DNA of 64,000 nt from Roseiarcus sp036489975 (GCA_036489975.1 DASXES010000110.1:124001-188000), one strand, 5' to 3'; shown: positions 17,095-27,104, numbered from the stretch's first letter. Made by a program: numbers and translations. Notes: a model not told the origin generated them from the sequence alone.

Positions 17095-17889
17095 TCACAT
17101 CCCGGTCAGCAGCAAGCGGGTCGCCGCCGTGACGTCCTCGTGGCGCATCAGCGCCTCGCCGACCAGAAAGGCTTCGATGCCGGCCTTCGCCAGGCGCTTA
17201 CAGTCAGCGTGGTCGGAAATGCCGCTTTCGGCGACCACGATCTTGCCCTTGGGGATCGAGGGCCTGAGCCGCTCGCACACTTCGAGCGAAGTCTCGAAGG
17301 TGTGAAGGTTGCGATTGTTGACGCCGATGAGCCGCCCCTCAAGCGCGAGCGCGCGCCTGAGCTCGCTCTCGTCGTGCGTCTCGATGAGCACATCGAGGCC
17401 GAGGTCATGGGCGGCCTTGTTGAGGGTTTTGGCGACTTCGTCGTCGACCGCCGCCATGATGATGAGGATGCAGTCGGCGCCCCAGGCGCGCGCCTCCAGC
17501 ACCTGATAGGCGTCGAACATAAAATCCTTGCGCAAAATCGGAAGAGTCGTCGCCTTGCGCGCCTTGATCAGGTGCTCGGGCGACCCCTGGAACGAGGGCG
17601 CGTCGGTCAGCACCGAAAGGCAGGACGCCCCGCCGGCCTGATAGGCCTTGGCGAGCTTGGCAGGCTCGAAATCCTCGCGGATGAGCCCCTTCGAGGGGCT
17701 CGCCTTCTTGATCTCCGCGATCAGGCCGAACCGGCCTTCCTCGATCGCCCTCTGCAGCGCCTTGATGAAACCGCGCGGGGGAGACTGGCCGTCGATCTCG
17801 CGCTCCAAAGTCGCGCGCGGCACCCTGACCTTGGCCTCGGCGATTTCGCGGCGCTTGTAAGCTTCGATCTTTTTCAGGATGTCGGCCAT
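17095..17889 (-). CDS. trpC: Indole-3-glycerol phosphate synthase
   Basis: A 264-residue TIM-barrel enzyme that closes the indole ring in tryptophan synthesis. Motifs are intact: LIAEIKKASPSKGLIREDF (catalytic Lys in IKKASPSKG), LPILRKDFMFDAYQVLEARA, LIGVNNRNLHTFE and IVVAESGISDHADCKRL. It is the last gene of trpG-trpD-trpC, transcribed leftward, 15 bases after trpD. The length is normal for the monofunctional enzyme. Confidence 0.97.
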   Translation of the reverse strand: MADILKKIEAYKRREIAEAKVRVPRATLEREIDGQSPPRGFIKALQRAIEEGRFGLIAEIKKASPSKGLIREDFEPAKLAKAYQAGGASCLSVLTDAPSFQGSPEHLIKARKATTLPILRKDFMFDAYQVLEARAWGADCILIIMAAVDDEVAKTLNKAAHDLGLDVLIETHDESELRRALALEGRLIGVNNRNLHTFETSLEVCERLRPSIPKGKIVVAESGISDHADCKRLAKAGIEAFLVGEALMRHEDVTAATRLLLTGM

Positions 17890-17904
17890 CAGCGCTCCCG
17901 ACCT

Positions 17905-18918
17905 TCAGGCGTTCGAGGCTGCGATCAGTCGATCGAGCGTGCGGCGGGCGGCGCCGGAGCGGATCGCCTCGTCGCCCATGGATACGCCCTCCTTGATAGA
18001 ACCGGCCTTGCCGGCGACTACAAGCGCCGCGCCTGTGGTCATGAGCCCAATGTCGCGATAGGCGCCCTCGACGCCGTCGAGAACGTCGAGGAGCGCCCTC
18101 GCGTTATACGCCGGTTCTCCACCCTTGAGCGCCGCCGGCGCCGAACGGGGAAGGCCGGCCGCTTCCGGCGTCAGTTCGAAGTTATGTAGCACGCCCCCTT
18201 TGAGCTCCACGACCTTGGTCGGGCCTGTCGTGGTGATTTCGTCGAGACCGTCCAGCCCGTGTGTCACCCAGACGCGCTCCGACCCGAAATTGCGCAGGGC
18301 TTCGGCCATCGGCTCGAGCCAGGCGGCGGAGAAGACGCCGACGAGCTGCCGTTTGACCCCGGCCGGATTGGAGAGCGGTCCCAGAATATTGAAGATGGTG
18401 CGCGTGCCAAGCTCGGTGCGCGTCGGGCCGACATGCCGCATCGAGGCATGGTGCGTCGGCGCCATCATGAAGGCGATCCCGGCTTCGCTGAGGCAGCGCT
18501 CGACGCCGTCGGGCGCAAGCCCGATCTTGACGCCGAGCGCAGCGAGAGTGTCGGCCGCGCCCGAGCGCGAGGACGCGGCGCGATTGCCGTGCTTGGCGAC
18601 CGTCACGCCGCAGGCGGCAGTGATGATCGCAGCGAGCGTCGAGACATTGAGCGAGCCCGAGCCATCGCCGCCGGTGCCGACGATGTCGATCGCGTCGGGC
18701 GGCGCCTTGACGCGAACCATCTTCGCGCGCATCGCCGCGACCGCGCCGGTGATCTCGTCGACCGTCTCCCCGCGCACCCGCAAGCCCATCAGGAACCCGC
18801 CCATCTGCGAGGGGGTCACTTCGCCCGACAGCATGGAATCGAATGCGCTTTCGGCCTCGCTGCGCGTCAGCGTCGCTCCAGCGGCGACTTTAGCGATCAG
18901 AGGCTTGAACGATTCCAT
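17905..18918 (-). CDS. trpD: Anthranilate phosphoribosyltransferase
   Basis: A 337-residue enzyme that joins anthranilate to PRPP. Motifs are intact: DIVGTGGDGSGSLNVSTLAA (PRPP site), VAKHGNRAASSRSGAADTLA, and MAPTHHASMRHVGPTRTELG with RTIFNILGPLSNPA. It lies between trpG (15 bases upstream) and trpC. trpE is not adjacent, which is common in Rhizobiales. Confidence 0.97.
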   Translation of the reverse strand: MESFKPLIAKVAAGATLTRSEAESAFDSMLSGEVTPSQMGGFLMGLRVRGETVDEITGAVAAMRAKMVRVKAPPDAIDIVGTGGDGSGSLNVSTLAAIITAACGVTVAKHGNRAASSRSGAADTLAALGVKIGLAPDGVERCLSEAGIAFMMAPTHHASMRHVGPTRTELGTRTIFNILGPLSNPAGVKRQLVGVFSAAWLEPMAEALRNFGSERVWVTHGLDGLDEITTTGPTKVVELKGGVLHNFELTPEAAGLPRSAPAALKGGEPAYNARALLDVLDGVEGAYRDIGLMTTGAALVVAGKAGSIKEGVSMGDEAIRSGAARRTLDRLIAASNA

Positions 18919-18933
18919 ATCCTCGTTTCGCGT

Positions 18934-19536
18934 TCAGAAGGCTGTCTGGCGGTGATGAAAGGCCTCCGCCAGGTCGAGGAAATTGCGCAGGATTTGCCGG
19001 CCATGCTCGCTCGCGATGCTTTCGGGATGGAACTGGACTCCGTAGGCCGGACGGTCCCTGTGCTGAACGCCCATGATGAGCCCCTCGTCGCTCTCCGCGT
19101 CGATTTCGAGCTCGGGCGGAGCGCTCGACCGTTCGATCATCAGCGAGTGATAGCGGGTGGCCGAAAAGGGCCCATTCAGACCGCGGAAGAGCCCGCGCGC
19201 ATTGTGGGAAATGCGCGACACCTTGCCGTGCATCGGCGCCGGCGCACGCACGACCTCGGCCCCGAACGCCTGTCCGATCGCCTGATGGCCGAGGCAGACG
19301 CCAAGGATCGGAGTCGTTTCGCTCGCGGCGCGGATGAGGTCGAGACAGACGCCGGCCTCGTTCGGCGTGCAAGGCCCGGGTGAAAGCACGATCGCATCCG
19401 GCTTGTCGGCGATTGCGTCGGCGACTGTGATCGCATCGTTGCGCCACACAGATACGTCAGCGCCCAACTCGCCGAGATAATGGACGAGATTGAAGGTGAA
19501 GCTGTCATAGTTGTCGATCAGCGTGACGCGCTGCAT
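18934..19536 (-). CDS. trpG: Anthranilate synthase glutaminase component
   Basis: A 200-residue class I glutamine amidotransferase that feeds ammonia to anthranilate synthase. The triad is visible: nucleophile Cys in PILGVCLGHQAIGQAFG and the His-Glu pair in YGVQFHPESIASEHG. The oxyanion region is LSPGPCTPNEAG. The start at 19536 (MQRVTLIDNYDSFTFN) has GGGAG before it; an upstream in-frame start at 19593 is not supported. The frames of trpG, trpD and trpC are tightly packed, so they form one operon. Its partner TrpE must be encoded elsewhere. Confidence 0.95.
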   Translation of the reverse strand: MQRVTLIDNYDSFTFNLVHYLGELGADVSVWRNDAITVADAIADKPDAIVLSPGPCTPNEAGVCLDLIRAASETTPILGVCLGHQAIGQAFGAEVVRAPAPMHGKVSRISHNARGLFRGLNGPFSATRYHSLMIERSSAPPELEIDAESDEGLIMGVQHRDRPAYGVQFHPESIASEHGRQILRNFLDLAEAFHHRQTAF

Positions 19537-19687
19537 CTCGTCTCCCGCGCGAAAAGGGAGCCGTCTTTTCCGATGGCTAGCCGCGCCCGTCAAGTTGAAC
19601 GCGCAAGACTGGATGAAAGTCGCGGCTATTGAGTGAGAAAGTCGCCGCGCCGCGCTCGTGAACGCTGTCGGCGATACAGCGCCGACG

Positions 19688-19942
19688 TTACAGGCGCTGG
19701 ATGGCGACGAGGGCCCAAGGATCGCGCTGCGGCGACTCGAAGCCGAGGATCGCGGCGCGCTCGCCGACCGTCATGCCGACGTCGTCGAGATGGCGAAGCG
19801 GCAACGCCGCCAGTCGGCTGCGGTCCACAGCTGCTTGGGCGCGCTCGCTCAATCGGTTAAGAAATCCTTTCACAATAGCGCCCACTCGGGAAACGCCAAA
19901 CTCGACGTGCGAATGAGCGAGATTTGCAGAAGACGCAGTCAC
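19688..19942 (-). CDS. DUF1127-like small protein
   Basis: An 84-residue protein with GTG start at 19942 and AAGGA upstream. The middle, FLNRLSERAQ followed by SRLAALPLRHLDDVGMTVGE, fits the DUF1127 pattern (a basic helix, then LxxLxxRxLxDIGhT). DUF1127 proteins bind RNA in Agrobacterium and affect phosphate, carbon and motility traits. It is transcribed away from the LysR-type gene, with about 120 AT-richer bases between them that should hold both promoters. Confidence 0.7.
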   Translation of the reverse strand: MTASSANLAHSHVEFGVSRVGAIVKGFLNRLSERAQAAVDRSRLAALPLRHLDDVGMTVGERAAILGFESPQRDPWALVAIQRL

Positions 19943-20061
19943 TTTACCAATCCTTTACCTTGTTTCGAGCCGCTTGTGCTCGTTTCGGGTGGATATATAA
20001 GGCGTGCGCCCGTCGCACATGAGTCATTCTTTCTAGGTCGGTGGTATAGGATAGCTAAACT

Positions 20062-20988
20062 ATGAACCCCCTTCACCGATTGCCGCCGCTCAACGCCCTG
20101 CGCGCTTTCGAGGCGGTTGCGCGTCATTCGTCGTTCTCTCGCGCGGCCGAGGAACTGCACGTCACCAAGGCTGCGGTCGCCCAGCAGGTGCGCGCGCTCG
20201 AGCAGGAGATCGGCGCAAGGCTCGTCGAGCGGAACGGCCGCGGGCTTCAGCTTACGGAATCGGGCGCCGCCGGCGCTGCGACGCTGGCGGATGGATTTGC
20301 GCTCCTGGCCAAGGCCGCGCGCGCGATGCGCGAGGGCGATCGGCGCCGCTTTCTCATCATCAATTCGGCGCCGTCGTTCGCCGCGACCTGGCTGGTCGGC
20401 CGGATCGGCAAGTTCAAGGCGCGCCATCCCGGAACCGACGTCCTGATCGACGCCAATCCGATTGACGAAGCGCTCGAATCCGGCGCCGCCGACGCGCTCA
20501 TCCGCTGGGGCGCGGGCGAATTCCCCGGGCTTACGGCGACCCTCCTGTTCAAGGAGACCGTGTTCCCGGTCTGCGCGCCGAGACTCATCGCCGGCGACGA
20601 TCCGCTGCGCACGCCCGAGGATCTCGCCCGCCACACCCTCCTGCACCTCGACTGGAACCCCGCGCACGCCTCCTGGCCGACATGGTCCGACTGGCTCAAG
20701 GCGGCGGGCGCGCTGAACGTCGAGGCCACGCACGGCGTCTTCTTCAACAACATGGCGATGACGCTGCGCGCCGCCGCCCAGGGACAGGGGGTGGCGCTGA
20801 GCTCATTCGCGATCGCCGCCGACGATCTCGCCGCCGGGCGCCTCATCGCGCCGTTCACGACCAGCGTCGCGACGCCGTTCGGCTATTATTTCCTCTGCCG
20901 TCCCGACGAGGCCGGCTCGCCGCGCATCAAGGCGTTGCGCGAGTTCCTGACGCAGGAGGCGGCGCTGTCGGCGGCGGAGCCGGGGTGA
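20062..20988 (+). CDS. LysR family transcriptional regulator (GcvA-like)
   Basis: A 308-residue LysR regulator. The N-terminal helix-turn-helix is AFEAVARHSSFSRAAEELHV followed by TKAAVAQQVRALEQEIGARL. The effector domain spans residues about 93-295, with TWLVGRIGKFKARHPGTDVL and FPVCAPRLI as typical segments. The overall pattern (PPLNALRAFEAVARH, LHLDW) is that of GcvA-type regulators. It is divergent from the DUF1127 gene and precedes a frameshifted membrane protein gene. Its target is unknown. Confidence 0.92.
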   Translation: MNPLHRLPPLNALRAFEAVARHSSFSRAAEELHVTKAAVAQQVRALEQEIGARLVERNGRGLQLTESGAAGAATLADGFALLAKAARAMREGDRRRFLIINSAPSFAATWLVGRIGKFKARHPGTDVLIDANPIDEALESGAADALIRWGAGEFPGLTATLLFKETVFPVCAPRLIAGDDPLRTPEDLARHTLLHLDWNPAHASWPTWSDWLKAAGALNVEATHGVFFNNMAMTLRAAAQGQGVALSSFAIAADDLAAGRLIAPFTTSVATPFGYYFLCRPDEAGSPRIKALREFLTQEAALSAAEPG

Positions 20989-21076
20989 GGCCGCCCAAGC
21001 GCACGAAGGCGCTTGCGCCGCGGACCCGGCGCCGCCAAGACGGCTTGAGCGGCGTGGCGCAAGAGGGCGGGGCGGA

Positions 21077-22305
21077 ATGACGGAATTGGCCGCGGATGGA
21101 AATATCGCCGAGATCGACGACGCCGACGGCGAGGAGGCGAGCCGGATCGGCGACTATCTCGCCTCGCACGGCGGGCCGTTCTTTGAATTGCAGCGGCGAT
21201 TGGGCATGCTGCGCGAGGACGCCTTGCTTGCCGGCCGGCGCGCGGCGCTGTTCGTCGCGCTCGCCTGGGGCGTTCCATTTCTGTTGAGCCTCGTCGCCGG
21301 ACGCGCGTTCTCGCTCCCCGATGGGCGCGCCTATCTCGTCGACTTCGGCGCCTGGGCGCGCTTCTTCATCGCGATCGGGCTTTTCATGCTGTCTGAGCAG
21401 CAGATCGAATACGGCCTCAACGGCAAGCTCGGACACCTCGTCCGCGCCCCGATGATCGCGCCGGAGTGCTTCGAAGCGGCCGCCAGCGCGGTGGTGAGGG
21501 CGCTGAGATTGCGCGACTCGAGAGCCGCCGAAATCATCTGCCTTGGCCTCGCGATCGTCGGGACGCTGGCCTGGCTCTCCCGTCTCACAATTTCGGGCCA
21601 CTCGAGCTGGGCCGTTCAGATCGCCGGCGACCGCGCCCATGTGACGCTGGCGGGATGGTGGAGCGTGATCTGCAGCGCGCCGCTCTTCTACTTCCTGCTC
21701 TTTCGCGGCCTCTGGCGCTATATCGTCTGGGCGATGCTGCTTTGGCGCATCGCCTCCCTCAAGCTCCGGCTGGTGGCGACCCATCCCGACGGCAAGGGCG
21801 GCCTCGCCTTTCTCGCCGAATATCCGAACGCCTATTCGATGTTCGTGTTCGGGGTCAGCTCAGGCTTTGCGATCACTGTCGTCCGGCACGTGTTCGAGGC
21901 AATATCTCGTCGGTCACATTCGGCTTCATCATCACCGCGTGGCTGGCGATCGTGTTCGCGTTCTTCGCCTTTCCGCTGCTGGCGTTCTCCAAACCTCTGG
22001 CCGAGCTCAAGGACCGATCGGCCGAAGTCCTCGGCGCCCAGGCGACCCGCTACCACCGCGCCGCGGAGCGCGCCCTGGTCGGACGCAACCTCGTCGCCAA
22101 CGATTCCGTGGAAGCGGCGGCGCCCTCCGTCCCTGATCCGTCGGCGCAATTCGCCGCTTCGCGCAAACTGTCGATCTTTCTCATGAGCCGGTCGGCGATC
22201 GCCCCCCTGGCCGCGGCGGCGCTCATTCCGTTCGCCATCGCGGGCGCAACGAAGCTGCCGTACAAGGAAGTGTTCGCGCTGGTGAAGAAGCTGCTCGTCC
22301 TTTAG
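21077..22305 (+). pseudogene. Frameshifted multi-spanning membrane protein
   Basis: Two overlapping frames together encode a membrane protein of about 409 residues. The first frame (from 21077) runs well to ITVVRHVFEA near 21900 and then turns into an Arg/Ser-rich string. The other frame continues from there as NISSVTFGFIITAWLAIVF and ends KEVFALVKKLLVL at 22305. One missing base in GAGGCAAT (21895-21902; GAGGCCAAT would restore the frame) explains this, and the span plus one base is a multiple of three. There are about six membrane segments. I do not recognise a named family. It is either a pseudogene or a sequencing error. Confidence 0.8.
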
Positions 22306-23746
22306 CCGCCTGCGCTCTCGCGCATGGATGCGAACGCCGCGAGCGCGCGGGCCCGGGCGCGGGCATGGTCGACGATCGGCTGCGGATAGGTCGCGCCCAA
22401 CGCGACTCCCGCTCGCGCGAGCGCTTCGCCCGAAGCCTTCCAGGGACTATGAATTGCGGGCGCTTCGAGGCGCGCAAGCTCGGGGACCCATTGGCGCACA
22501 TAGGCCCCGTCCGGGTCGAACTTTTCAGCCTGCAGAACGGGATTGAAGATGCGGAAGTAGGGCGCGGAATCGACGCCGGCGCCCGCGACCCATTGCCAGT
22601 TGAGCGGATTGCTGGCGGGATCGGCGTCGATCAGCGTATCCCAGAACCATTGCTCGCCTCGCCGCCAGTCGATCAGCAAGTGTTTCACCAGGAACGAGGC
22701 TGCGATCATTCGCACACGATTCGGCAGGTAGCCCGTCCGCCACAGCTGGCGCATGCCGGCGTCGACGATCGGATAGCCGGTTTGCCCGCGCGCCCAGGCG
22801 CGAAAGCTCGGCTCGTCGTCGCGCCAGGGGAAGCCCTCGAACTCCTCCCGCAAGCCACGCGTCGCCAGATCGGGATGGGCGTAGAGCTGCGCGGCGGCGA
22901 AGTCGCGCCAGCCGAGCTCGGCCATATATTTTTCCGCCGCGCCGGCGAGCGCCGGCTGCGAGGCGGCTGCGGTTTCGACGGCGTGTGCGACGCGACGCGG
23001 CGAAAGCTCACCGAAACGCAAGTGCGCCGACAGGCGCGAGGCGGCGCCAGGCGCAAGAATGTCGCGCTGATCCGCATAAATTCGGAGCGCCCGGCGGCGA
23101 AAGTCTCGAGCGCACGAAGCGCGCCCGCTTCGCCAGGCGCCTCGCCGAGGCCGAGCTCGCCGGACCAGTCGGGCTTCGTGGGTCTAAGCTTGAGCGCGTC
23201 GATTGACACGCGCGTCGGCGCCCCGTCGGGCCATGCCGCTGCGGTCAGGCGTTTGGGCGCCGGCGTCGGAGCGGGTAGGGGTTCGAGCGCGCGGTGACGG
23301 CGCCAGAAGGCGGTAAAGACGCGGACCGGCTCGCCGCCGGGCTTGCTGAGCTCCCAAGGCTCGCGCATCAGGCGGCCGTTGAAGCTCGTGGCTTCGACGC
23401 CGCGCTCTTTGAGGGCCGCCTTGACGCGCGCGTCGAGCGCTATTGCCTCGCCTTCGTAGCGGCGGCTCCACAGGACGCGGCTTGCATCTGCCGCGGCCGC
23501 CAGTGTGAGGATCGCCGCCTCGGCGCCGCCTTCGATGATGTCGAGCCGCGCGCCGCGAGCGGAAAGCTCGCTCTCCATCGCGGTCAGAGACCGGGCAAGC
23601 CGCCATTTCGCCGCGCCGCCTAGCGGACGCGCCCCGCCGCCCGTCTCGTCGTGGACATAGACGAACAAGGCGGGGCGATCGGCGGCGGCATGGATGGACG
23701 GCTGGTCATCGAGGCGGAAGTCGTCGCGCAGCCAGACGATATCCAT
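22302..23746 (-). pseudogene. phrB: Deoxyribodipyrimidine photolyase, frameshifted
   Basis: The full protein would be 481 residues, normal for a cyclobutane pyrimidine dimer photolyase. The N-terminal frame (23746 leftward, MDIVWLRDDFRLDDQPSIHA) has the antenna domain; the other frame carries RFGELSPRRV, WRDFAAAQLYAHPDLATRG, GYPIVDAGMRQLWRTGYLPN, NRVRMIAASFLVKHLLIDWR and DPASNPLNWQWVAGAGVDSA, the FAD-binding core. The break is at AAA 23078-23080 (TTT on the coding strand): one more T gives EFYADQRDILAPG, as expected. Span plus one base is a multiple of three. Either light-dependent DNA repair is lost or this is a homopolymer error. Confidence 0.88.
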
Positions 23747-23784
23747 GCTCGAGCCTTGTTTCGTCGAAGCCTTGAGTTTCGGCC

Positions 23785-24963
23785 TCAAGCCTCGGGAGGC
23801 GGCGCTTCGGCGTCCTTCCATTCGAGGGTGACGACTTTGCCGTTCTCGACGGTCAGCGCCAGGCGCCCGTGCTTGAGTTCGAGCGCCCGCTCGCCGAACA
23901 ATTTCCGCCGCCAGCCCGTGAGCGCGGGCGCGTCCGCCTTGTCGTTCTGGGCGATCGCCTCGAGATCGTCGACGGTGGCGATCAGCTTGCCGGCGACGCC
24001 GCTCTCGTCGCTCACCTGCCTCAGGAGCACTTTGAGCAGTTCGACCGTCGCGCCGACATTGGCGCCGTTCCGCCGGTCGCGCTGGATCTTCGGCAATGTC
24101 TTGGGGTCGCGCTCGAGCCCGCGCTCGATCGCCGCCAGGATTTCGCCTCCGGCGCGCGAGCGCTCCATCCCGCGCGGGAAGGCGCGCAGGTTGGCGAGCG
24201 CCTCCGTGCTGCGCGGGGCGGCGAGCGCGAGCTCGATCAGAATGTCGTCCTTGAGCACGCGCGCGCGGGGAACGTCGCGCGCCTGCGCCTCGCTCTCGCG
24301 CCAGGCCGCGAGCTCCATCAGCACGGCCAGATCGCGGGGCTTGCGCGCCTTGCTTTTGTAGCGCTCCCAGGCGCGCTCCGGATGCTGCTCATAGGTCGAA
24401 GGCGAGGTCAGCGTCTTCATCTCGTCGTCAAGCCAGGATTGGCGCCCGGCGGCTGTCACCCGCTTCGACAGGGCCTTGTAAATCTCGCGCAAATGCGTGA
24501 CGTCGCCGATCGCGTAGGTGATCTGCGCCTCGGCGAGCGGCCGGCGCGCCCAGTCGGTGAACCGCGACGATTTGTCGATGCTCACATGGCAGATCGACTG
24601 CGCAAGCTCGCTATAGGAGACCTGCTCGCCATAGCCGCAGACCATCGCCGCGACCTGGGTGTCGAACAGCGGCGTCGGCAGGACGCCGGAGAGCTTCCAG
24701 AAAATCTCGAGATCCTGTCTGGCGGCGTGGAACGCCTTGACTACGTCCTCGTCGGCCATCAACTGCAGGAGCGGCTCGAGGTCGAGCCCCGGGGCCAGCG
24801 CGTCGATCGCCAGCGCCTCCTCGTCGGAGGCGAGCTGGACGAGGCACAGAATTGGCCAGAAGGTCGTCTCGCGCAGGAATTCCGTGTCGACCGTTACAAA
24901 CGGGAAACGCGCCAGGCGCTGGCAGGCGAGCGCGAGTTCGTCCGTCGTTGTGATCAGCGACAC
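23785..24963 (-). CDS. rnd: Ribonuclease D
   Basis: A 392-residue 3'-5' exoribonuclease. DEDD motifs: FVTVDTEFLRETTFWPILCL (Exo I, Asp and Glu), VKAFHAARQDLEIFWKL (Exo II), and ITYAIGDVTHLREIYKAL (Exo III). An HRDC-type helical region follows (AWRESEAQARDVPRARVLKD, then ALAAPRSTEALANLRAFPRG). It trims tRNA and other stable RNA 3' ends. It is on the same strand as the photolyase, 39 bases before it in transcription order. Length is normal. Confidence 0.95.
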   Translation of the reverse strand: MSLITTTDELALACQRLARFPFVTVDTEFLRETTFWPILCLVQLASDEEALAIDALAPGLDLEPLLQLMADEDVVKAFHAARQDLEIFWKLSGVLPTPLFDTQVAAMVCGYGEQVSYSELAQSICHVSIDKSSRFTDWARRPLAEAQITYAIGDVTHLREIYKALSKRVTAAGRQSWLDDEMKTLTSPSTYEQHPERAWERYKSKARKPRDLAVLMELAAWRESEAQARDVPRARVLKDDILIELALAAPRSTEALANLRAFPRGMERSRAGGEILAAIERGLERDPKTLPKIQRDRRNGANVGATVELLKVLLRQVSDESGVAGKLIATVDDLEAIAQNDKADAPALTGWRRKLFGERALELKHGRLALTVENGKVVTLEWKDAEAPPPEA

Positions 24964-24977
24964 TGTGTTCCGAGGCT

Positions 24978-25688
24978 CTATCGGCTCTCTCCCTGCGGCG
25001 CGGCCGGCTTCGTCCGATCCTTGCGCACCGGCGGGGGAGCGTGACGCGGCATGCCGAGACGCTTGTCGAGATAGGCGCCGACCACCATTTGCAGATCGTC
25101 GATGCAGTCCTCGAAGAAATGATTGGCCTCAGGGATCACGGCATGCTCGATGAGGATGCCCTTCTGGGTCTTCAGTTTCTCGATCAGCCCCAGAACCTCT
25201 TTCAGGGGCGCGACGCGGTCCTTGTCGCCATGGACGAACAGGCCCGACGAGGGGCAGGGCGCAAGAAAGCTGAAATCGAAGCGGTTGGCGGGCGGCGCGA
25301 TCGAGATGAAGCCCTCGATCTCCGGCCGGCGCATCAAAAGCTGCATACCGATCCACGAGCCGAACGACACACCCGCGATCCAGCAGGCGCGCGCCTCCGG
25401 GCTGATCGACTGAGCCCAGTCGAGGGCGGAGGCGGCGTCCGACAATTCGCCCTGGCCGTGGTCGAACGCGCCCTGCGACCGCCCGACGCCGCGGAAATTG
25501 AAGCGCAGCACCGAAAACCCACGCTCGGCGAAATTGTAGTAAGTGTTGTAGACGATCTGATTGTTCATCGTCCCGCCGAACTGGGGATGAGAATGCAGCA
25601 CCACCGCGATCGGCGCCCCGCGCTGCTTGGCGGGGTGAAAGCGACCCTCCAGGCGACCGGCGGGACCGGTAAAGAAAACCTCGGGCAT
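24978..25688 (-). CDS. Alpha/beta hydrolase
   Basis: A 236-residue hydrolase when started at MPEVFFTGPAGRLEGRF (25688). The oxyanion region is VVLHSHPQFGGTMNN, followed by FNFRGVGRSQGAFDHGQGE. The nucleophile elbow is GVSFGSWIG (Ser about residue 106), the acid is in VHGDKDRVAP, and the His in EANHFFEDC. This pattern belongs to a widespread group close to the dienelactone hydrolase/YfhR-like esterases. Substrate unknown. The gene lies between rnd and the divergent cysteine desulfurase gene. Confidence 0.88.
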   Translation of the reverse strand: MPEVFFTGPAGRLEGRFHPAKQRGAPIAVVLHSHPQFGGTMNNQIVYNTYYNFAERGFSVLRFNFRGVGRSQGAFDHGQGELSDAASALDWAQSISPEARACWIAGVSFGSWIGMQLLMRRPEIEGFISIAPPANRFDFSFLAPCPSSGLFVHGDKDRVAPLKEVLGLIEKLKTQKGILIEHAVIPEANHFFEDCIDDLQMVVGAYLDKRLGMPRHAPPPVRKDRTKPAAPQGESR

Positions 25689-25901
25689 GAAGACTCCACA
25701 ACGCCTTGAAGCGCCCCCGGCCGGGGCTGACATGCGCGCCTCCGCGCTGAACGGCGAGGAATGGGGCGCGGTTGTGTCTTGCTCGGTGGACGGGGGCTCG
25801 CCTCGGAGGCCGCCTCATAGCATGCTGACTATCGGCAATTGCAAGGAAAAACCGCAAGTCCCGCCACGGTTCTTCGCTCGGTCGCCCGAACTGGAGGCCA
25901 G

Positions 25902-27104
25902 ATGGCCGCGGTGAACGCAATGAAGCGCGCCTATCTCGACTATAACGCAACCGCGCCGTTGCGTCCGGTTGCGCGCGAGGCGGCGCTGATCGCGATGGAG
26001 ACGACCGGCAATCCCTCCTCGGTCCATGCCGAGGGCCGGGCGGCGCGGCGCCTAGTCGAGGATGCGAGGAACGAGGCCGCGCGGCTCGCGGGGGTGAGCG
26101 CCCGCTGCGTCACGTTCACATCCGGCGGCACGGAAGCGGCGAACGCGGCGCTCAATCCGCTGTTCGGTGGAGGCCCAGGCGCCAAGCCGCTCGAGCGGCT
26201 TATTGTCTCGGCCGGCGAGCACCCCTGCGTGCTCACGGGCCATCGGTTTCCCGCAGTGGAATCGGCGCCGTTGCTGCCGGACGGACGCATCGATCTCGAT
26301 TGGCTAGAGGCAGCGTGCCGGCGCTCCGGTCGCGCGCTCGTGGCGCTGCAGGGGGCGAACAACGAGACGGGCGTGATCCAGCCCGTTGCGGAAGCGGCGG
26401 CGCTGGTTCACGCCGCGGGCGGTTTTCTCGTCTGCGACTCGGTGCAGCTGGCCGGGCGCATGGCTTCCGACATCGCTGCGCTCGGCGCCGACGCGCTCAT
26501 GCTGTCCGCGCACAAGATGGGCGCTCTCAAAGGCGCGGGTGCGCTCATCGTGGCGCGTCCCGAGGTCAGCCTGGGCGCGCCCTTCATGCGCGGCGGCGGG
26601 CAGGAGCGCGGTGCGCGCGCGGGCACCGAGGCTGTCGCGACGATCGCGGCGTTCGGCGCCGCCGCGCGTGCGTGCCTCGCCGAGATGGAGGCGGAGCCGG
26701 CGCGTCTGATCGGGTTGCGCGATCGCCTCACCGCCGGCGTCCGTGCCGTCGCCGCCGACGCGGTCATCTTTGGCGAAACCGCGGCGCGGCTGCCGAACAC
26801 CGTCTGCTTCGCCGTTCCAGGGGTCGAGGCCGCGACGCTGATGATCGCGCTCGATCTTGCGGGAATTGCGGTGAGCTCGGGCTCGGCCTGCTCGTCGGGC
26901 AAGGTCGCGCCGTCGCATGTCCTCGCGGCGATGGGCGTGCGTCCCGAGTTGGCGCGCGGCGCGATCCGTCTCAGTGTCGGCTGGGCCTCGACAGAGGCAG
27001 ACGTCGATCGCTTCGGGCAAGCGTTCGCGAGCGTCATTGCGCGGATGCGGACGTCGCGGCGTAGCGCCCTGGCGCTAACCGCAGAGACCGGCGGCTCAAG
27101 GTAG
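25902..27104 (+). CDS. Cysteine desulfurase (NifS/IscS family)
   Basis: A 400-residue PLP enzyme that takes sulfur from cysteine for Fe-S clusters or other acceptors. The N-terminal block AYLDYNATAPLRP, the PLP Lys in MLSAHKMGALKGAGAL, and the active Cys in SSGSACSSGKVAPSHVL are all present. GGAGG six bases before ATG 25902 supports that start. In many Rhizobiales a similar gene precedes sufB; no suf or isc gene follows here. The SSGSACSSG loop is the long, group I (NifS/IscS) type. Confidence 0.92.
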   Translation: MAAVNAMKRAYLDYNATAPLRPVAREAALIAMETTGNPSSVHAEGRAARRLVEDARNEAARLAGVSARCVTFTSGGTEAANAALNPLFGGGPGAKPLERLIVSAGEHPCVLTGHRFPAVESAPLLPDGRIDLDWLEAACRRSGRALVALQGANNETGVIQPVAEAAALVHAAGGFLVCDSVQLAGRMASDIAALGADALMLSAHKMGALKGAGALIVARPEVSLGAPFMRGGGQERGARAGTEAVATIAAFGAAARACLAEMEAEPARLIGLRDRLTAGVRAVAADAVIFGETAARLPNTVCFAVPGVEAATLMIALDLAGIAVSSGSACSSGKVAPSHVLAAMGVRPELARGAIRLSVGWASTEADVDRFGQAFASVIARMRTSRRSALALTAETGGSR

